A stretch of DNA of 64,000 nucleotides from Aspidapion aeneum (GCA_963576565.1 OY755042.1:9993813-10057812), one strand, 5' to 3'. Positions 1 through 10,798 are shown, counted from the first letter of the stretch. Notes: a model not told the origin generated them from the letters alone. A program made the numbers and translations.

Positions 1-61
1 ACATCCATACTACAATCCATAAACTAATTAAAAATACACATTTTTGATAAATGTCTTATAT

Positions 62-367
62 TTAATCATCGTTCTCACTGAATCCACTATCATCATCTTC
101 ATCTTCATCGAGCGGTGGAAAGAGTAGCTCCAGTGGAATGTCTTCCAATGGCCTCAGAAGGTACAACAAATTCAGCCATCTCATATTTTTACAAAACTCT
201 TGAAGTGTTTGGTTACCCATAAAAAACATTTGGCATTGAATGACACCATCCATAAAATTATTTGCTCTAGCTACATCTCTTAGTGAAGGGTCACCCTCCA
301 TCAGTTCGTCCGACTTCTCAAACAACCAGAATCGTAAATCGTGAATTTGTTCTTCCAAACGATTCAT
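62..367 (-). CDS. Small acidic-tailed protein, second ORF of a two-gene cassette
   Basis: This is a 101-residue reading frame that I do not recognise. The N-terminal half is mixed-charge and probably helical. A Trp/Leu-rich segment follows at about residues 62-80, and the tail is strongly acidic (about residues 86-101, mostly Asp and Glu). It begins 52 bases downstream of the end of the frame at 420-767 on the same strand, a spacing more like a viral or mobile-element cassette than like the intron-split host genes here. The pair lies upstream of the transporter exons, whose earlier exons must be off the left edge, so it probably sits in an intron on the opposite strand. The acidic tail could contact a basic or DNA-binding partner. 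Both frames are open and start with ATG, so decay is not obvious. Confidence 0.5.
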   Translation of the reverse strand: MNRLEEQIHDLRFWLFEKSDELMEGDPSLRDVARANNFMDGVIQCQMFFMGNQTLQEFCKNMRWLNLLYLLRPLEDIPLELLFPPLDEDEDDDSGFSENDD

Positions 368-419
368 ATTTTTAATACTTTAAGAATTATATTTTAACAC
401 ACAATAATTTTAAGATAAT

Positions 420-767
420 TTAGTATATTCCAAATTCAAATATGGATTTACGTTTTGCACCGATGTATGTGGGTTCACTTTGCCCCAGATAGGTTAGAGT
501 ATATTTTTGATTACTTTTATTAACTAGATCGATAAAATCATCATCTATTGATTTAAGCACACGTTTTGGTAAAAACGTTTTAAATACATCAGCATCTTCA
601 GCCAATGTTATTAAAACAGATTTTCCATAACGGGTATCAATGGTGCACATTTCTTTAATAACATATGTGGTATTAACTTTTAATGAATCTAAAGATTTTA
701 ATTGAAGTTTTGCTTCATTGTTTATTTCGAAATTTATTTGTTCAAGTTTGATTTTTGAAATATCCAT
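420..767 (-). CDS. OB-fold-like small protein, first ORF of a two-gene cassette
   Basis: This is an intact 115-residue frame starting with MDISKIKLEQ. The middle has alternating beta-type segments: LKVNTTYVIKEM, then DTRYGKSVLITL, then a conserved-looking FLPKRV, and near the end YTLTYLGQ. Strands around a Gly-Lys turn followed by a basic loop are what one expects of an OB-fold nucleic-acid-binding protein; I infer that fold from the pattern only. I believe similar small proteins occur with mobile or viral sequences in invertebrate genomes, but I cannot name a family with certainty. It comes first in the cassette, with the 101-residue frame 52 bases downstream. AT-rich sequence without other genes surrounds the pair. 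Single-stranded DNA binding during element replication is a guess. Confidence 0.55.
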   Translation of the reverse strand: MDISKIKLEQINFEINNEAKLQLKSLDSLKVNTTYVIKEMCTIDTRYGKSVLITLAEDADVFKTFLPKRVLKSIDDDFIDLVNKSNQKYTLTYLGQSEPTYIGAKRKSIFEFGIY

Positions 768-994
768 ATTATTACCTTTAAATTATTGTTTTTCCACAAA
801 TTAAACTATTTTTTCTTTATTTTTATTTTAGAGAGTGATTTGACACGTTGAGATACAGAAATCTACTAATACTTCAAGTGGGTTTGTTTTTCCTTTTTAT
901 ATGTTTAAATACAATTATTAGGGTGGGGATAATGTAAATCTTTTAAAAGTGTAAAACAAATCAGAGTCAAAGATAGAGGTATTTTTTGTGCTTA

Positions 995-1203
995 AGGTCA
1001 GACAAGGTCAAGGTTGTTCAGGGTCAAAAATACTACTCGAACTATTCGTCTCTACATATAAAAAATGCAACGATCGTCAAGGTCATTCAAGGTCAACATA
1101 ATGACCTTCACAACTTTTCAAGGTCAAATATACTACTCAAACTATTCGTCTCTACATAAAACAAGGCAACGACCGTCAAGGTCATTCAAGGTCATTCCCT
1201 CCT
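995..1203. repeat. Tandem repeat rich in AGGTCA half-sites
   Basis: Two units of about 99 bp each contain CTATTCGTCTCTACAT (near 1042 and 1141) followed by runs of CAAGGTCA spaced by a few bases. At least six copies of AGGTCA or its complement fall within about 200 bases, several in the extended form TCAAGGTCA, the known binding consensus of the insect nuclear receptor FTZ-F1. The repeat lies in intronic sequence of the transporter gene. Regulatory function is not shown by the sequence alone. Confidence 0.7.
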
Positions 1204-1453
1204 CAAAAGTGGTCCAGCACCCGCTTAAACCTACTACTCAAAAAACCTTCTAACCCATAAATCCTCTATCACTGAATAACTACCAATATTGGTTGGCTTT
1301 TGACGGCGAAGGTGTAGCCGCTATTTGGCACTTATCAGTGCCGTTCGTTACCTTTAATAAAATTAACACCGTGATACAGCGCTAGTGTACACAAAGCAAA
1401 AAGCCTTACCAAAGACACCCTATTATGAATAAAACTTTTTATTTTAATTTTAG

Positions 1454-1593
1454 GCCTAAGCACGGTGCTTCCCCTTACAGCAATGTTGGTCTTCGTCTTT
1501 TTGCCAGAAAGTCCTGTATGGCTTGTCAGACATGACAGAATTGGTAAAGCAAAAACCGCATTGACATGGTTACGAGGTGGAAACCGGGAAAAG
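1454..1593 (+). CDS. Tret1-like sugar transporter, penultimate exon
   Basis: An internal exon of a major facilitator superfamily sugar transporter, closest in feel to the insect facilitated trehalose transporter Tret1. It follows an AG at 1452-1453 and ends before GT at 1594-1595. It encodes 46 full codons after two bases that complete a split codon. The translation has a hydrophobic stretch (TM6) followed by FLPESPVWLVR, the PESP signature at the start of the large cytoplasmic loop of this family, then basic residues of that loop. The frame continues into the exon at 1879. The first half of the protein (TM1-5) must be encoded left of the window. The product would move trehalose or a related sugar across the plasma membrane down its gradient. 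Confidence 0.88.
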
Positions 1594-1650
1594 GTAATAT
1601 TAAGTAGGATAGACCGGGGATAAAAGTCACATTTCTTTTAATTTATCTGC

Positions 1651-1770
1651 TCGGGGTCCGGGCCCCGCCAAACCTAAGAATTTTTTTAGATATTTTCCTC
1701 ATATTTCACAAATAAAAAGAAAAATATCATAAAATACGATATCATGAGGCTTCGCCCCCCCCCCCCCCCA
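1651..1770. mobile_element. Decayed copy of the GC-ended hAT-type MITE
   Basis: An intronic fragment that shares the core of the elements at 39601 and 49823: a run like GGGCCCCGCC, then CCTAAGAATTTTTTTAGAT, a 'tattt(c)ca' segment and an ATGAGGCTTCGCCCCC end with a long C run. The outer terminal repeats (GCGCACCCAGG) are missing or degraded. It lies in the transporter intron between the two exons seen here. Confidence 0.6.
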
Positions 1771-1878
1771 TGCATTCTTTATAAATATACTCGTGTCCAA
1801 AATTACTCATATAATGTAAACTTGCTATATTGAAACGTAAATATTTCAAAATCAACTGATTTAGTAATTTCTTTTTAG

Positions 1879-2661
1879 GCTCTAGAAGAGACCGATCATC
1901 TGATTAACAGATCCAAAACTGAAGCAGCCATTGGACAAAAAACGACCTTTAAGATTTTTCTTGAACCCTACGTGCTGAAGCCCCTGCTGATTATTAATGT
2001 TTTTAATATCCTTCAGATATTATCAGGAACGTATCTAATTGTATTCTACGCAGTTGATATGTTAAGCCAAATTAATTCCAAATCTTCAGACCACTTTTTA
2101 GCTGCATCTTTAACTGCCGGTGTACGATTTGTTTTTACAATTATTTCAAGTTTACTACTAGCCGTGCTGGGAAGGAGAACATTAGCATTGACTTCGGGTT
2201 TTGGAACAGCCTTATCTTCATTCTGCTTAGCTATAATACTATTTGAGGGTTGCGGAAACAATAGCAATTTAACAGCCATATTTGTACTGATTTATGTTGC
2301 AGCAAATACTGTAGGGTTTTTTGTATTGCCAGGAGTTTTATTAAGTGAGTTGTTTCCTGCTCAAGTAAGAGGACATGCAGGAGGGTTTACTTTTATGATA
2401 TTTAACATTGCACTATTCGCAGTTTCTAAGATGTTTCCATTTTTAAAAAATTTGATTGGCATATCTGGGATATTTTGTATGTTTGGAAGCTCATCGTTTT
2501 TGGCAACGATATTCCTGTTTCTAGTGCTTCCAGAAACCAAAGGAAAAAGTCTGAGTTTAATTGAGGACTATTTTCACCATAATAGTTTAGTTTGGTTAAA
2601 GAGGGATAAAAATTGGGAACAAAAATTTAGAGAAAATGAGGCTGATAAACTAAATGTGTAG
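1879..2661 (+). CDS. Tret1-like sugar transporter, terminal exon
   Basis: The last coding exon, 260 codons plus TAG, entered from an AG at 1877-1878. It encodes the end of the central cytoplasmic loop and TM7-TM12. Hydrophobic segments alternate with short loops. The hallmark LPETKGKSL comes right after the last membrane segment, as in the glucose/trehalose transporter family, followed by a short basic cytoplasmic tail. The length from the PESP motif to the end fits a normal family member, so this part is not truncated. A sequence starting at the GTG at 1972 would be only an internal open frame; the real protein continues from the upstream exon. A neutral solute carrier for another hexose cannot be excluded. 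Confidence 0.9.
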   Translation, partial: ALEETDHLINRSKTEAAIGQKTTFKIFLEPYVLKPLLIINVFNILQILSGTYLIVFYAVDMLSQINSKSSDHFLAASLTAGVRFVFTIISSLLLAVLGRRTLALTSGFGTALSSFCLAIILFEGCGNNSNLTAIFVLIYVAANTVGFFVLPGVLLSELFPAQVRGHAGGFTFMIFNIALFAVSKMFPFLKNLIGISGIFCMFGSSSFLATIFLFLVLPETKGKSLSLIEDYFHHNSLVWLKRDKNWEQKFRENEADKLNV

Positions 2662-2758
2662 AGAGGTAACCATTATTTATTTTTTATATATTTATATTTA
2701 AAAACAACTTGGCTGTTACTTCAACTTATGGGCTAATACAGGGCCGATTTTATTTTTA

Positions 2759-2768
2759 AATAAATAAA
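2759..2768 (+). terminator. Polyadenylation signals of the transporter gene
   Basis: Two overlapping AATAAA hexamers about 100 bases after the TAG stop. Nothing gene-like follows before the GTCT-rich element. Confidence 0.6.
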
Positions 2769-2991
2769 ACTGAGCTCGACAAAAAAGTTTAAAAGTGCGA
2801 AAACTAGCATGATATAAGCGTCTCTTTACTCTTTAACGAATTTTGTACACATTTTAGCTCACACATATACTATACTATAGTAGTGTGAGCTATGGTGATC
2901 CTAATTTTTTCGAGAAAAAAAAAGTTGCTCCGATTTCAAAAATTTTTATATATCTTTGCGTTTCAGACGATTTTGAAACTTTTTTGTTGCG

Positions 2992-2993
2992 CC

Positions 2994-3031
<38 letters not shown>

Positions 3032-3063
3032 ATGTCTGTCTGTGTGTCTGTATGTCTGTCTGT
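2992..3063. repeat. (GTCT)n microsatellite
   Basis: About 18 tetranucleotide units, interrupted by a few TATG and TGTG variants toward the 3' end. The repeat is open in several frames on both strands, so the apparent Cys/Leu/Ser-rich or Asp/Arg/Thr-rich peptides are artefacts. Confidence 0.95.
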
Positions 3064-3195
3064 AACGACCAACGCGCATAACTCAAAAACCGCTAGCCCG
3101 ATTTTAATGAAATTTGGTACCCAGGCTGGGTTTTGGGTCGAGATGGTCCCATTTAAAAATGAACAAAATCCACCGAACACAAGCCAAATAAAAGG

Positions 3196-3540
3196 GTGGG
3201 GGTAGATTTCAAAAATTAGAGTTTATGAAAAAATATGGCGTGTGTGATATCAAACGAAAGGTAATTGAGTCTGGAGTTAAACAAAATACATTTTAGTTTA
3301 TTTAAAAAAAGGGGGGGGGGGTAAATTTCAAAAATTAGTGTTTAAGTGAAAATATGGCGTGTGTGATATCAAACGAAAGGTAATTGAGTCCGGAGTTTAA
3401 CAAAATACATTTTAGTTTTTGTTTTTTTTAAGGGAGGGGTAGATTTGAAAAATTAGAGTTTAAGTCAAAACATGGCTTGTGTGGTATCAAACGAAAGGTA
3501 ATTGAGTCTGGAGTTCAATAAAACATACTTCAGTTTTTAG
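3196..3540. repeat. Three tandem units of about 110 bp
   Basis: Each unit has GGGGTAGATTT(C/G)AAAAATTAG, a stretch with ATATGGCGTGTGTG, then ATCAAACGAAAGGTAATTG and ends near ACATTTTAGTTT. The units differ by substitutions and G-run length. They form the inner part of the GTCT element. Confidence 0.85.
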
Positions 3541-3595
3541 TTATATTAGCTTTCACGTAGATACACTATAACTATAGTACCCAGTGTGAGCTTAG

Positions 3596-4716
3596 GTGTC
3601 CATAGATTGGCAGAGTATTTCGTCACGTGATAAAAAGTGTCACATTTATCCCTTGGTATATACCGGGTGCGTGGCCCATAAAATTTTGAAATAAATGTAT
3701 TTGTTGATAACTTTTTTACTACAAAACCAGCAAGTTTTTGCCCTCATAAAATCGACTTTTGGATTTAGGCAAATTTACGTGCCAATTTGAGATATCACTA
3801 CTGAAATTTTACGTTCGTAAGCAACTAATTTTTAGAAAAGAGTAAGAGAAAAAATATTTCAAAGTTTTTACCAGGTATTATGCTAACTAGAACTTTTCAA
3901 AATTAACAGGGTATTGAGTATTAAAGTCGGTATAACGTTCTTGTAATATAATTATTACATCAGGTGCTCTTTGCATGCTATAGCGGGAGAATCTCTCTTT
4001 ATTATTATTTTCATATTTCTAAACCAATTTTGCCAAAACATTCGCTGCTTTTATAGGCTTAGCGTTTGAGATGTAAATAAAGTTGTGATTATGAATTTCT
4101 CCGTCATCTTTAATTTTAATATCGTGGTAGTCATTTTTTATTATTTTGAGAAAAATCTTCTTTTTATAATCTTACAGATTTCCAGATTTTCGGGGCCGAC
4201 CAACTCAGAACAGCGATACCTCTCATAAAAATGTAATAAAACTTATAAATGTATTAGTAACAGTGTGATATTTAATTAGATGTTGGAACAATTGAAAAAA
4301 ACATGAAGAACGCAGAAGAACCTTCTTTTCATGATCCTACAAAATGCCCGGCACGCGCTGTTATAGAGAGTTATAGAATCTATGGTTTTTAAAAAGTCTT
4401 CTTTTTTATTATCGGCTTTTAATCTCTGTTGGGTTTTTGCGTCAGTTACGTTAATGTCCCTCCAACTTCCACCCGTACGTAATAATTAATCTGTGTTACG
4501 AAAATTGGCCAGTTTTCTTCGCGAGATTTCCAGGGGCGTCAAACTCTGCACTACGATACATCTCAAGTAAATGTAATAAAACTTGTAAATTTCTTCGAGC
4601 ACAAGCAATATATTTATTGAATTGTAGATTTCAATATATCTATTCCAAAATTTTAAGGGCCACGATGTAATATTTAATATTGAAATATTTCTTTCCTAAA
4701 ATCATGGTTGTGCATA
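3596..4716. other. Gene-free AT-rich spacer with one diverged direct repeat
   Basis: I see no coding exon here. About 4188-4248 and 4523-4593 are diverged direct copies of one another, both containing AGATTTCCAG and ATGTAATAAAACTT, about 335 bases apart. Confidence 0.5.
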
Positions 4717-4718
4717 AC

Positions 4719-7697
4719 GGGTGCATTATATTGGGCGAATTTACTAGCTAGTCGCTGGGCGAATTTAGTAGCTGCGACTAAAAAAGCTAAGTGTACTAAC
4801 AAACTCGCCGCTCGCGTCTCTTCTGCGACTAAAGTAGCCTGGTTGGATACTTTAGTCGCTATTCGCCGGATATTTTAGTGCCTAGCGAGCAAAGTCGTCA
4901 AGTGTAGTAGCAGTTCTTGGTAAAAATCGTTGCAGGTACTCCGCCACAGAAGACCACGGTTCGGTCCGCTTTGCAGACCAGAAGACTTTCTCCCGTGCTA
5001 AGCTCTGAGAAGTATTACAGGCACCTTAAACTGTGCGGCCAAACATTTTTATTAGTTCTTGGGTTTGACATAGATGGCGCTCTTAACAAAATATTGATTT
5101 GCTTTTTGGAATCAATACTTAGGTTTTTACAAAAAGGGCCAAGATTTCCATACTAAGCAAGAAGGTTGCAGTTGTAAATTAGCATAACCAATTTGGATAA
5201 TATATGCTAATTACAGTTGCGACTTTCTTACAGAGTACTTAAAGACAAAATTAAAGATTTAAAAAATCAAAGAACTTTAATTTTGCCTGTTTCTTGGTCC
5301 TTTTTATAGTCTGATTTTCCTTTATGGTGTTTTTGACAACTTTGACTAATTTCATAGTGTCAGACTATTTATTGATAATAAATTATGGTTTTCATCATTG
5401 TTTCCAAAAGCAACCACTGCAACTGAACTGTAAAAGTTGTCAATGTCTCATAAAGGAAATAAGTGACTAATTAATCCTTTTATCTAAACTTACTTAATTT
5501 TTTAAATAAAAGGAATACAAAAAGGATTGAAACTTGGTAAAAAAATTTATTAATACAATTTACAAAATATACATGAATCTCAATGACACTTATTAATTAA
5601 GTAAGAGTATTTGTTATGTTAATAGTTAAATATTTTTACACATATATCGCACCCTCAAAAAGTTCAAAAAATTAAATTGTTGGAAAATTACAAAAAACTT
5701 TTGCGGTCACCATAAGAAGCTGTGGTAACTTAAAACTTTAAATATATTTTTTTATGATTTGTAATTTGAATTGTGACTTTCTATGACAATGTATCGATAG
5801 TGAGTGACAAACTGCAAAAAGTCAAAATCCTAAAATTAAAACGTTGAGATGTGTCACTTTTGTTCTGAGGGTGGGATATGTGTATTATAAAAATCTTGCC
5901 AGTTCCGTAACCATAACAAAATAAGGTTTGTTTATTTACCCTTTTAATTATATGTTTATAGTGACTGGAAAAATTGTCAGCTATCTCTAGACGTTTTCGA
6001 AATGATGTGATTGTCCTGCTCTGGTTGGCTAATTTTTTACTGTCAGTTACCACTCTTCGATAAAGCTTTTTGATGTCAGCTGTTTCTCTCTAGTCAAATT
6101 TACTGAACTAAGAATTGAGGATTGTCGACGCTTTTTCAATTCTGAAAAAAAATAAACATTACAATAATAAAAAACAACACACCTTTGTAGATATTTTTTT
6201 TTATTATCAAATATTGTATGGATATTTTATATGAATCTCCCTTAAGGCACCACCAAACCAGCAGTTCAGGGAAAATTGTTTTGTATTAAAATGTGGCAAA
6301 ATTTAAATACTACTACTATCATTGGTACCTATTTTGGTGAGAATTACTTGCATTTGGCTGCTTATTATTTGAGGGATTATTAAAGATTCATATTTTAGAG
6401 AATTTACTGAAACACAAATAAATATATATTTTTTTCTTTATTCATGTATTATGCAACTTGTATCAAATATTCCTAATATATATCTGTACCCCAGAGCCAG
6501 ACTATGTTAAGTCCCTTTTTGCCTTTGGTTTGAACAACCTTAATACTTATTTTTTCATATATTTTTATTTGCTAATTATAAACCTTGATATGAACCAATG
6601 TTAAGTCCATAGACATCGTTAGGCAAACAATGTTAAGTCAGTAGGTTGTTCAAACCAAAAAAAGTCAAACATGGACTTAACATAGTCTGGCTCTGGGGTA
6701 CAGATATAGGGATCATTGATACATTAATTAGCAAACTGTCACACTAAAATCATTCAAAATCATTACATATTAAGCTATGTATTATAATGCGAACAAATAT
6801 TAAAAAAATTTCATCTATATTTTTCTTCAAAAATATTTTTTTTAAATGTATGAACTATCCCTAGTCTCCCCTATTTTATATATTTACCATTTTTCTTAAT
6901 TATACCTATAAACTATCTAATTAGGGTTTGCAAAAATATTTACCTTCTGTTTGAACAGAATGCTTCCTAATTCTTTGAAACGGTAATTAATGTTCACCTT
7001 TTTATTAAAAGATTACCGAAATTACGCACTTAGGTACAGAAATTACTAGAGGCCTAAAACTAATCCTGCTTTTAACCCACTCACCTGCATGTTTCTTCTG
7101 GATAAATGAATTCCAAGAATGCCCAAGCTGTAACCACATTTTTTTTCACAAAAAAGTCTAAAAATATCCACAAAATAAAACATATTTTAAAAAATATATT
7201 TCAACCTCACCAAATTTACAAAATCTGACTCCATTCTGCTAAGAAAATGGCTGTTGGATGATTCTAACCCTTTTATATCTGATGAAGTTTGAAGTCAATT
7301 GACTCTCTCCTTCTATATACTAAAGAAAAAGACGCAATGACACTTGTTGTTCATTGCTTTATTTTGTAATATCAAATGAATGGGAAGCATGTTAACTGTG
7401 CTGCCTACCCTTAGGGGCTCACTTGGGGCTGAGAAAAAAGCCAACTGCTGCCATCTATAATATAAACAAAATAAAAAAAACAATGTACGCGGCCAGAGGT
7501 TTATCGATTAAATACTTCTCAAGGATTTCATATAGAGTGAAACTGCTTAAACGAGTCAATATGTTATGTACTCCGCAGACATGTCGGAAGAGGTACTTCA
7601 GGCGGAGATCATAGTTGTTGCGCAACTGCGTTTTTAATCGCTGTATATCTTAACTCGCCAGAGACTAGCTAGTAAATTCGTCCAATGTAATGCCCCT
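4719..7697. mobile_element. 3-kb element with terminal inverted repeats of about 45 bp
   Basis: The left end reads GTGCATTATATTGGGCGAA then TTTACTAGCTAGTCGCTGG. The right end, read on the other strand, is GGGCATTACATTGGACGAA then TTTACTAGCTAGTCTCTGG, so the two match at about 38 of 43 positions. Just inside the left end are several GCGACTAAA motifs. The interior has no reading frame I recognise as a transposase; short frames at 4917, 5781 and 7423 are unconvincing. It is therefore a non-autonomous DNA element or a long MITE, with another hairpin element inserted at 6479. Confidence 0.7.
6479..6708. mobile_element. Hairpin MITE nested in the 3-kb element
   Basis: The arms (6479-6541 and about 6644-6708) are near-perfect inverted copies beginning TATATCTGTACCCCAGAGCC. 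The loop repeats the motif TGTTAAGTC several times in direct orientation. There is no coding capacity. A TA-rich target is likely. Confidence 0.85.
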
Positions 7698-8222
7698 TAA
7701 AATATTGAATGCATTCTAGTGATAAATTGTGTTTAAAGAAACGCCCTTGATAAAATGCTTTTTATGACCTATATACATAAATATCTATAAAGTCATATTT
7801 TATGCAACAGAGATAAATGGGACTCATTTGTCTTTGAATTTCTCTATTTTCTTGTCATTTGTTGTAGCAATGGTTGTTTATATTCCATTTAGCTCTGAGT
7901 TATATTCCTAATTCGCAAGTTTTTCGATACTAAGTAGGTAAGGTAGTTAACTAAGTATTATTTATTTTGTTATACGTATATTTAAATAAATATCTTCAAT
8001 ATGTTTCAACAAAAAGGGAACAGAGACCTTTTCTGCATTTTTGGTAGCTTTTTGGAAAAACACTTATACCACGGATCACCAAGCAAACAGATAAAAAGCG
8101 AGAGTTCTTAAACTAATCTAAAATTCATCTGATTGTTGCCATCGATGCCATCAAACGATGGCACTTATGATTATGACAGCCATGAGTTTAAATTGTATGA
8201 CCTACCTCAACCGCGTCTCGGG

Positions 8223-8638
8223 TTATTTGAAAGTGGGATTTAAACTATAAAATTTCACCGTTTTCTCGACCGAATCCAGGATTTTTGCATAAGGTTTTCG
8301 TGGACTTAAAAAAAGTTCCTCGTCCGAATCTGATGAACTGAATGAATCATTATCATCATCCTTTAATAATTGTATTGCCAATTTTGCCGCAAAGCTGTTT
8401 ACAGGGAACATTTCTCAAAAAGATTTATGTAATTTTAAAATTCAAATCCATCCATCAACAGGCATCGATTCCACGGGCTGATGGCTATTGTTGCCAACAA
8501 TCGACCACATCGGCAATGTAGACGAACTTGTTTGATGGCATGTGAATCGCATATGCACTTTTCAAGAACCCGTTTGATGGCATTGATTAGCTCGTCGATG
8601 AGATTAAGAACTCTCCCATACCTTAGGGTGGACAACAT
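8223..8638 (-). pseudogene. Unrecognised broken coding fragment
   Basis: Two short - strand frames (8435-8638, 67 residues; 8223-8411, 62 residues) lie head to tail and may be one disrupted gene. The second has an acidic-serine cluster (DDDNDSFSSSDSDEE) followed by a basic region and ends YSLNPTFK. The acidic start followed by this region loosely recalls the N-terminus of Harbinger-type transposase-like proteins, but I cannot confirm it. It lies just upstream of a short hairpin repeat. Confidence 0.25.
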
Positions 8639-8698
8639 AAGGTCACTTATGGTAAAGCAAGCTTTACTACTTTACGATAAAGGACCTTTAGGTAGAGG
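8638..8698. mobile_element. Diverged member of the micro-hairpin family
   Basis: TAAGGTCACTTATGGTAAAG is mirrored by an inverted arm ending GATAAAGGACCTT around an AAGCTT centre. It is the same design as the elements at 11634 and 50481 but more diverged, and I see no clear target duplication. Confidence 0.6.
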
Positions 8699-8739
8699 GC
8701 CCTACGCACATCTTTCACGCAGTCGGCATTCGTAAGCTG

Positions 8740-10017
8740 CGCTTATGCAGCGATTTTGTGTTTGAGGTTTCCAGAGGTTGCAATGTTGTCAGGGGTAACT
8801 TCTTCTTGTTTCAAAGGGATTTTAATTCTGGTTAAAATGCTGTATTTTTTCGAAAATCAATAGTTTTTAATATACTTAATGTCAAATATTTTTGGACTTC
8901 TTATTCAACAATTTTTTTTTTCGGATACGTCAACTTTTTTTTATTAAACACGTTCTTTACGCAATCTTGGCTTTTTTGGTCTTTATTATTATTTCGAAGT
9001 TTAATTTTCACTTTTCTTATTAAGATAAGAAACGGACGTCGAGTGAAAAACTATTTTAAATACCTTTTTATTGTAATTTTTTATTAGGTCGGGTAGTATT
9101 CAGGTCAAATAACATACCAAAAAACTCCGAGGGATGCTGCTGCTCACAGTAGGTTTCAAAGATTTTTCTACAGTACTATGCAGGACTCATTACAGTACCA
9201 AGAATTTATTTAAAATTTCTGTAGGGTGGTGTACAAATTTGAGAAAAGTTGAACCACAAAGTATATAGCCTATCGCAGGTTGAACCCTATGGAAACCCCA
9301 AAGGACCAAATGGTGTCCCCCTCGAAAACAAAATCAATATGTCTAGGGTTTTTACAAAAAGCTCTGAGATAAAAAGAGTGTGTTACCATTTTGTTGAGAC
9401 ACACTGTCGGTATACCTGGCTGTTACTTCATTTTATATGGTAATTATAGAATCTTTCTGGTTTAAATAAAACTAATGTCAAAATAAAACTAATTTTTTTT
9501 ACCAAAATTTTCCAACAAACTACAAACCTAATGGTTGGTATCCATTATATTCTAAAGGAACTTTAGCAATAACATGACACATTGCCATAGGCAGTTACAC
9601 TTTGTTTATCATGTGCATAATGACAGCAACAAGAAAAATTCTGAAAAACGGCATGTCTTTGAGTTGGTTTTGTCAATCCGTTTTTTTTTTCAAAATACAG
9701 TCAGCATTTTTTTGCCATTAATTTCATACCAACATGACATTTATCTTTTCAAATATTTCTGGTTGGGAAGTATCTTCTTTATATCATGTCAAAGTCACAA
9801 AAGTGTAACTGCGAATGGCAAGGAGTATAATTTGGTCGTTTTTTAATATGTTTTGATGATTTTTGAATGCAGAGGCAAAAACGTAAACGGGAATAGATTC
9901 TTGGAAATGTTTACAAAAAAAAATACATTTGATGTTTTTTTTACATCAGACAAAAGTAGTCAAAATGTTATATAGCGGGGGCCTCGAAAAAATCACTCAC
10001 ATATTTTTTTGGGCACC
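8740..10017. other. Gene-free spacer with a dispersed-repeat fragment
   Basis: No exon is recognised. About 9280-9350 contains ATGGTGTCCCCCTCGAAAAC, shared in diverged form with 30190-30240 and 30380-30425, so it is part of a dispersed repeat. The open frames at 9249 and 9574 have no family resemblance. Confidence 0.5.
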
Positions 10018-10798
10018 GGTTCAAAAGAGCGATATTTAAAACAGCGACATTCAAAAACGCGACATATCAAAACGGCGACATTCAAAAGGGCGACATATCA
10101 AAACAGCGATATTCAAAAGAGCGACATCCAATAAAAACAGCGACATATCAAAACAGCGGCATTCAAAACAGCGACAATTCATAACAGCGACATTTAAAAG
10201 AGCGCCATATCAAAACAGCGAAATTTAAAAGAGCGACAATTCAAAAATCAAGATTAAGCAATATTTAAAAAAAGCGTCTTATGACTTGTCACACCCAGTA
10301 TTTCAGTAAACCTTATAGCACCTTATAGTAACCATGATACACTAAGACAACATCAAAAATCGTCAAATTAAGTCACTGCCAGTCACTTTTAATCAACGTT
10401 AAAATGGAAAGTTCTTCTTTGTTGGTTCGGTTTGGTTCGGTTCGATTCGGTTCACACCTTCTAGGATCCCGGAAAAGAAGTCAGGAAAGTTTTTTTTTGG
10501 AAAAAATATGTTAGGAAAGAGATCCCTTAGTCGAACTGTTGGTATTTTTTAAGACGATTTATTTATACCGCTGTTTTGATATATCGCTGTTTTGATATGT
10601 CGCTGTTTGAAATGTCGCTATTTTAAATATCGCTGTTTTAATTTGTCGCTCTTTTAATCTGTCGCCCTTCTGATATGTCGCTGTTATAACATATCGCTGT
10701 TTTAAATGTCGCTATTATAATATGTCGCTGTTTTAAATGTCGGTCAAATGAGACCTCTGTTTTGAATGTCGCCGTTTTAAATATCGCTGTTTTGAACC
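10018..10798. mobile_element. Phrase-repeat foldback element, copy 1
   Basis: The left arm (about 10018-10250) iterates a degenerate phrase of about 16 bases, CGACATATCAAAACAG, in at least twelve versions. The right arm (about 10560-10798) iterates its complement, CTGTTTTGATATGTCG. The ends match as GGTTCAAAA(G/C)AGCGAT. The unique centre holds repeats of GGTTCGGTT and then TTCTAGGATCCCGGAAAAG, also found in the centre of the element at 12943. There is no open frame for a transposase. Confidence 0.8.

Larger units (their letters stand above)
2855..3592. mobile_element. GTCT-microsatellite repeat element with hairpin ends
   Basis: Each end carries a short hairpin based on AGCTCACAC ... GTGTGAGCT around a TATACTATAGTA core (2855-2891 and about 3548-3592). 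Inside are a GTCT microsatellite, a conserved block ending in a reading-frame-like AACTCAAAAACCGCTAGCCC, and three tandem units. A GTCY microsatellite inside a non-autonomous element recalls the mini-me/DINE-1 type of Helitron-related repeats known from flies. I infer a similar origin but see no transposase. Confidence 0.6.

Noticed and set aside
1041..1260. CRISPR-like array in the AGGTCA repeat
   Set aside because: Units are about 99 bp, there are only two, and this is an insect nuclear intron.
2885..3205. Open frames on both strands across the GTCT tract
   Set aside because: A tetranucleotide repeat without stops gives open frames in several phases; the flanks belong to a repeat element and have no domain.
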